From an uncultured Collinsella sp. (GTDB lineage Bacteria; Actinomycetota; Coriobacteriia; Coriobacteriales; Coriobacteriaceae), in contig CAUCXP010000071.1 in the NCBI GenBank assembly GCA_958446785.1, positions 1 to 7,329 on the forward strand: DNA of 7,329 bases, read 5' to 3'. Shown in pieces: positions 5,544-7,329 of the stretch. Position 1 is the stretch's first letter. Each line of letters starts with the position of its first letter. The notes below the pieces were generated by a model that saw only the letters and a program-made list of their open reading frames with translations, was not told where the DNA came from and ran no database searches. The translations under genes and the position numbers were made by a program.

Positions 5544-5648
5544 TTACTTTCCTGCCGCCAAGATGGCGTCTTGAGTGTCTAGATACTTAGCTGAAATGAT
5601 TTGAGCAGAGGGGAGCTCCTTGTTGGAAAGGGCTCCCCTCTGTTTTGG
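5544..5648 (-). pseudogene. Start-less coding-like stretch, possible gene remnant
   Basis: On the minus strand a 34-residue frame runs from just after a TAA (5649-5651) to a TAA at 5544-5546 with no ATG, GTG, or TTG start near its beginning. The residues look like a protein C-terminus: ELPSAQIISAKYLDTQ, then DAILAAGK. DAILAA also occurs at the end of the HAD protein because the DNA there is the inverted pair. It overlaps the terminator hairpin at 5606-5642, so the coding look may be accidental. It could be a relic of a gene or part of a repeated element. Confidence 0.25.
5606..5647 (+). terminator. Rho-independent terminator, plus direction
   Basis: CAGAGGGGAGC (5606-5616) and GCTCCCCTCTG (5632-5642) form a perfect 11-bp stem around a 15-base loop, followed by TTTT (5643-5646). 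The T-run favours the plus strand; the minus side has no T-tract. The nearest plus-strand gene, the HAD phosphatase, stops about 200 bases earlier with another terminator in between, so this may be a backup or may end an unseen small transcript. Confidence 0.7.
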
Positions 5649-5654
5649 TTACTG

Positions 5655-5685
5655 TGGGACAAATTAATCAGTAGTGTTTGTCCCA
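5655..5685. repeat. 9-bp inverted repeat near the polA 3' end
   Basis: TGGGACAAA (5655-5663) and TTTGTCCCA (5677-5685) are exact reverse complements with a 13-base AT-rich spacer. There is no T-run on either side, so it is not a standard terminator. It may mark polA mRNA 3'-end processing, a protein site, or the edge of the repetitive block at 5376-5685. Confidence 0.55.
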
Positions 5686-5742
5686 AATCTTAAGTATGTG
5701 GGGGCTTGCGTCTTGGGCGAGCTTGCCTTACCGAGTGCTTTC

Positions 5743-7329
5743 CTATTTCGCGTCGGCCCAGGTTATGCCGGTACTGGCTTCGGCGATCAACGGTACGCGG
5801 AGGTCTACTACGTGCTCCATGACGTCGCGGACCATGGTGGTTAGGCGCTCGACTTCGTCGATGGGGCACTCAAAGTCCAGTTCGTCGTGTACCTGCAGGA
5901 TCATGTGGGCGGCAAAGCCTTCTTCTTCCAGACGGCGGCTTACGCGGGCCATCGCGATCTTGATGATGTCTGCTGCGGTGCCCTGCATGGGGTGGTTCAT
6001 GGCCGTGCGCTCGCCAAAGCCGCGGAGTTGAGGGTTTTTGGCCTTGAGCTCCGGAATATGACGTCGGCGGCCATACATGGTCTCGGCATAGCCCGTCTGC
6101 TTGGCTCGCGCCACCACGTTGTCGAGGAACGTACGCACACCCGGGTAGGCCTCGTAGTAGCGATCGATCATATCACGCGCCTCGGCCATCGAGATATGCA
6201 GCGACTGCGACAGACCATAGGCCTGCTGGCCGTACACGATGCCAAAGTTCACGGCCTTGGCGCGGCTGCGCAGGTCGGGCGTTACCTCGGACACCGGCAC
6301 GCCAAATACACGCGCGGCCGTCTCGGCATGGAAGTCCTCACCCTCGTTAAAGGCACGTACCAGATGTTCATCACCCGAAAGATGCGCGAGCAGGCGCAGC
6401 TCGATCTGCGAGTAGTCCACCGCCAAAAAGACACTGCCCTCGCCTGCCGAAAACGCCGTCTTGACGGTACGCCCCAGCTCCGAGCGCGTCGGGATGTTCT
6501 GCAGGTTCGGATCACTCGAAGACAGACGCCCCGTCGCGGTGATGGTCTGGTTGTACGTGGTGTGCACGCGACCGTCACCACGGCGCAGCGGGCCCAGCGT
6601 GTCCAGATAGGTCGACTTAATCTTGGACTTCTCACGCCAGTCCAAGATCAGACGCACGATCTCGTGGTCACGAGCAAGGTCGCTCAGCACCTTGGCGTTG
6701 GTCGAATAGTAGCCGCGCTTGGTCTTTTTGAGGCCCTTGGTCGGAAGCCCCATAACATCAAACAGCACGTGCGAGAGCTGCATGGGACTGCCGATGTTAA
6801 AGGTCTCGTCGCCGGCCAGGTCGCGAATGCTGCGCTCGACCTCGGCAATCTGGGTCGCCAGGCCCTCGGACAGACTGTGCAGGCGGTCGGGGTCCACAAG
6901 CATGCCCGCGCGCTCCATCTTGGCAAGCACCGGCACGAGCGGCATCTCGATGCCATAGAACACGTTGGCGGCATTCTCGCGGGCCATGCGCTCGCGCAAC
7001 GGCGCCACGAGCGCCAGCGTCAGGGCCGCAGTACGGGCGGCAGGCGCCGGAGCGTCATCACCAGCACCCTCTGCACCGCGCGCCGCCGGCAGCGCCATCT
7101 GCAGATACGTATCGGCAAGATATGCCTCATCGAACTCGGAGCGATCGGAATCCAGCAGATAGGCAGCGACCACGGTATCGAAGATACGCGTGGAATCGGC
7201 AGCGAGCGGATCCATGAGCTCGGGCTCAGAAGAATCGATGGGCGAAAGCTCATGCAATAGCGCCTTCATATCCTCAGGCTCAGCGTACCCATGTACCCCG
7301 TTTTCAGCAGTTCCATACGTTGCAGCGTG
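5743..7329 (-). CDS. polA: DNA polymerase I, C-terminal part (5' end outside window)
   Basis: Repair and Okazaki-fragment polymerase of family A. The frame is open from the right edge (7329) to TAG at 5743-5745, giving 528 visible residues; the N-terminal 5'-3' nuclease and much of the exonuclease-like domain lie outside. The ATG at 7267-7269 is internal. Visible in order: the end of the exonuclease-like region with DTVVAAYLLD, then the thumb (NIGSPMQLSHVLFD), TGRLSSSDPNLQNIPTR, motif A VDYSQIELR (catalytic Asp at 6415-6417), the O-helix RSRAKAVNFGIVYG (Phe at 6244-6246, the position controlling ddNTP discrimination), and motif C QVHDE (Asp at 5884-5886). The exonuclease III motif, YxxxD in E. 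coli, reads PAART at 7030-7044, so proofreading is probably absent, as in many non-proteobacterial Pol I enzymes. It converges on the HAD gene. Identity is certain. Confidence 0.97.
   Translation of the reverse strand, partial: HAATYGTAENGVHGYAEPEDMKALLHELSPIDSSEPELMDPLAADSTRIFDTVVAAYLLDSDRSEFDEAYLADTYLQMALPAARGAEGAGDDAPAPAARTAALTLALVAPLRERMARENAANVFYGIEMPLVPVLAKMERAGMLVDPDRLHSLSEGLATQIAEVERSIRDLAGDETFNIGSPMQLSHVLFDVMGLPTKGLKKTKRGYYSTNAKVLSDLARDHEIVRLILDWREKSKIKSTYLDTLGPLRRGDGRVHTTYNQTITATGRLSSSDPNLQNIPTRSELGRTVKTAFSAGEGSVFLAVDYSQIELRLLAHLSGDEHLVRAFNEGEDFHAETAARVFGVPVSEVTPDLRSRAKAVNFGIVYGQQAYGLSQSLHISMAEARDMIDRYYEAYPGVRTFLDNVVARAKQTGYAETMYGRRRHIPELKAKNPQLRGFGERTAMNHPMQGTAADIIKIAMARVSRRLEEEGFAAHMILQVHDELDFECPIDEVERLTTMVRDVMEHVVDLRVPLIAEASTGITWADAK

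Larger units (their letters stand above)
5376..5570. repeat. Outer 17-bp inverted pair reaching into the HAD gene
   Basis: Bases 5376-5392 at the end of the HAD gene and 5554-5570 are reverse complements over 17 positions with one mismatch (5381 against 5565), which in RNA would be a U-G pair. They flank the perfect 33-bp inverted repeat, so the symmetry is nested, though the spacers between the two layers (17 and 15 bases) do not match each other. Confidence 0.6.

Noticed and set aside
5887..7260. Long plus-strand open frame opposite polA
   Set aside because: Antisense shadow of polA; composition is not protein-like.

Overview
The window looks like a chromosomal stretch of a fairly high-GC Gram-positive bacterium. 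Gene content, codon preference (C or G in third positions) and protein flavour suggest an actinobacterial gut anaerobe of the Coriobacteriia, Collinsella-like. That placement is inference from memory; no taxonomic marker is present. Five conventional genes are visible: ndk (nucleoside diphosphate kinase), argH (argininosuccinate lyase), argG (argininosuccinate synthase), a Cof-type HAD phosphatase, and the 3' part of polA (DNA polymerase I). All are on the minus strand except the HAD gene.

Layout: ndk (48-452, minus) is followed by a 385-base gap holding a possible ndk promoter, an inverted repeat and a likely argH terminator. argH (838-2268, minus) and argG (2791-4017, minus) carry out the last two steps of arginine synthesis: citrulline plus aspartate to argininosuccinate, then cleavage to arginine plus fumarate. 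They do not abut. Between them lie a strong 12-bp hairpin (2608-2637) and a well-started 56-codon small ORF (2387-2557). Upstream of argG is a second, very short ORF with an excellent ribosome binding site (4223-4297, minus). It encodes 24 residues, six of the last ten being arginine, ending in three consecutive CGA codons and a stop inside a perfect hairpin. A chain of mutually exclusive complementary segments follows before argG. This is the most interesting signal: a candidate arginine-sensing leader peptide and attenuator.

The HAD gene (4572-5399, plus) diverges from argG and converges on polA. The 343-base gap between the HAD and polA stop codons is packed with symmetry: a perfect 33-bp inverted repeat enclosing a bidirectional-terminator-like hairpin, an outer 17-bp inverted pair reaching into the last codons of the HAD gene, a plus-strand terminator, another 9-bp inverted repeat, and a start-less coding-like stretch on the minus strand. 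This resembles a miniature mobile or repetitive palindromic element dropped between convergent genes. polA runs off the right edge; its visible part covers the C-terminal end of the degenerate exonuclease-like region and the whole polymerase domain.
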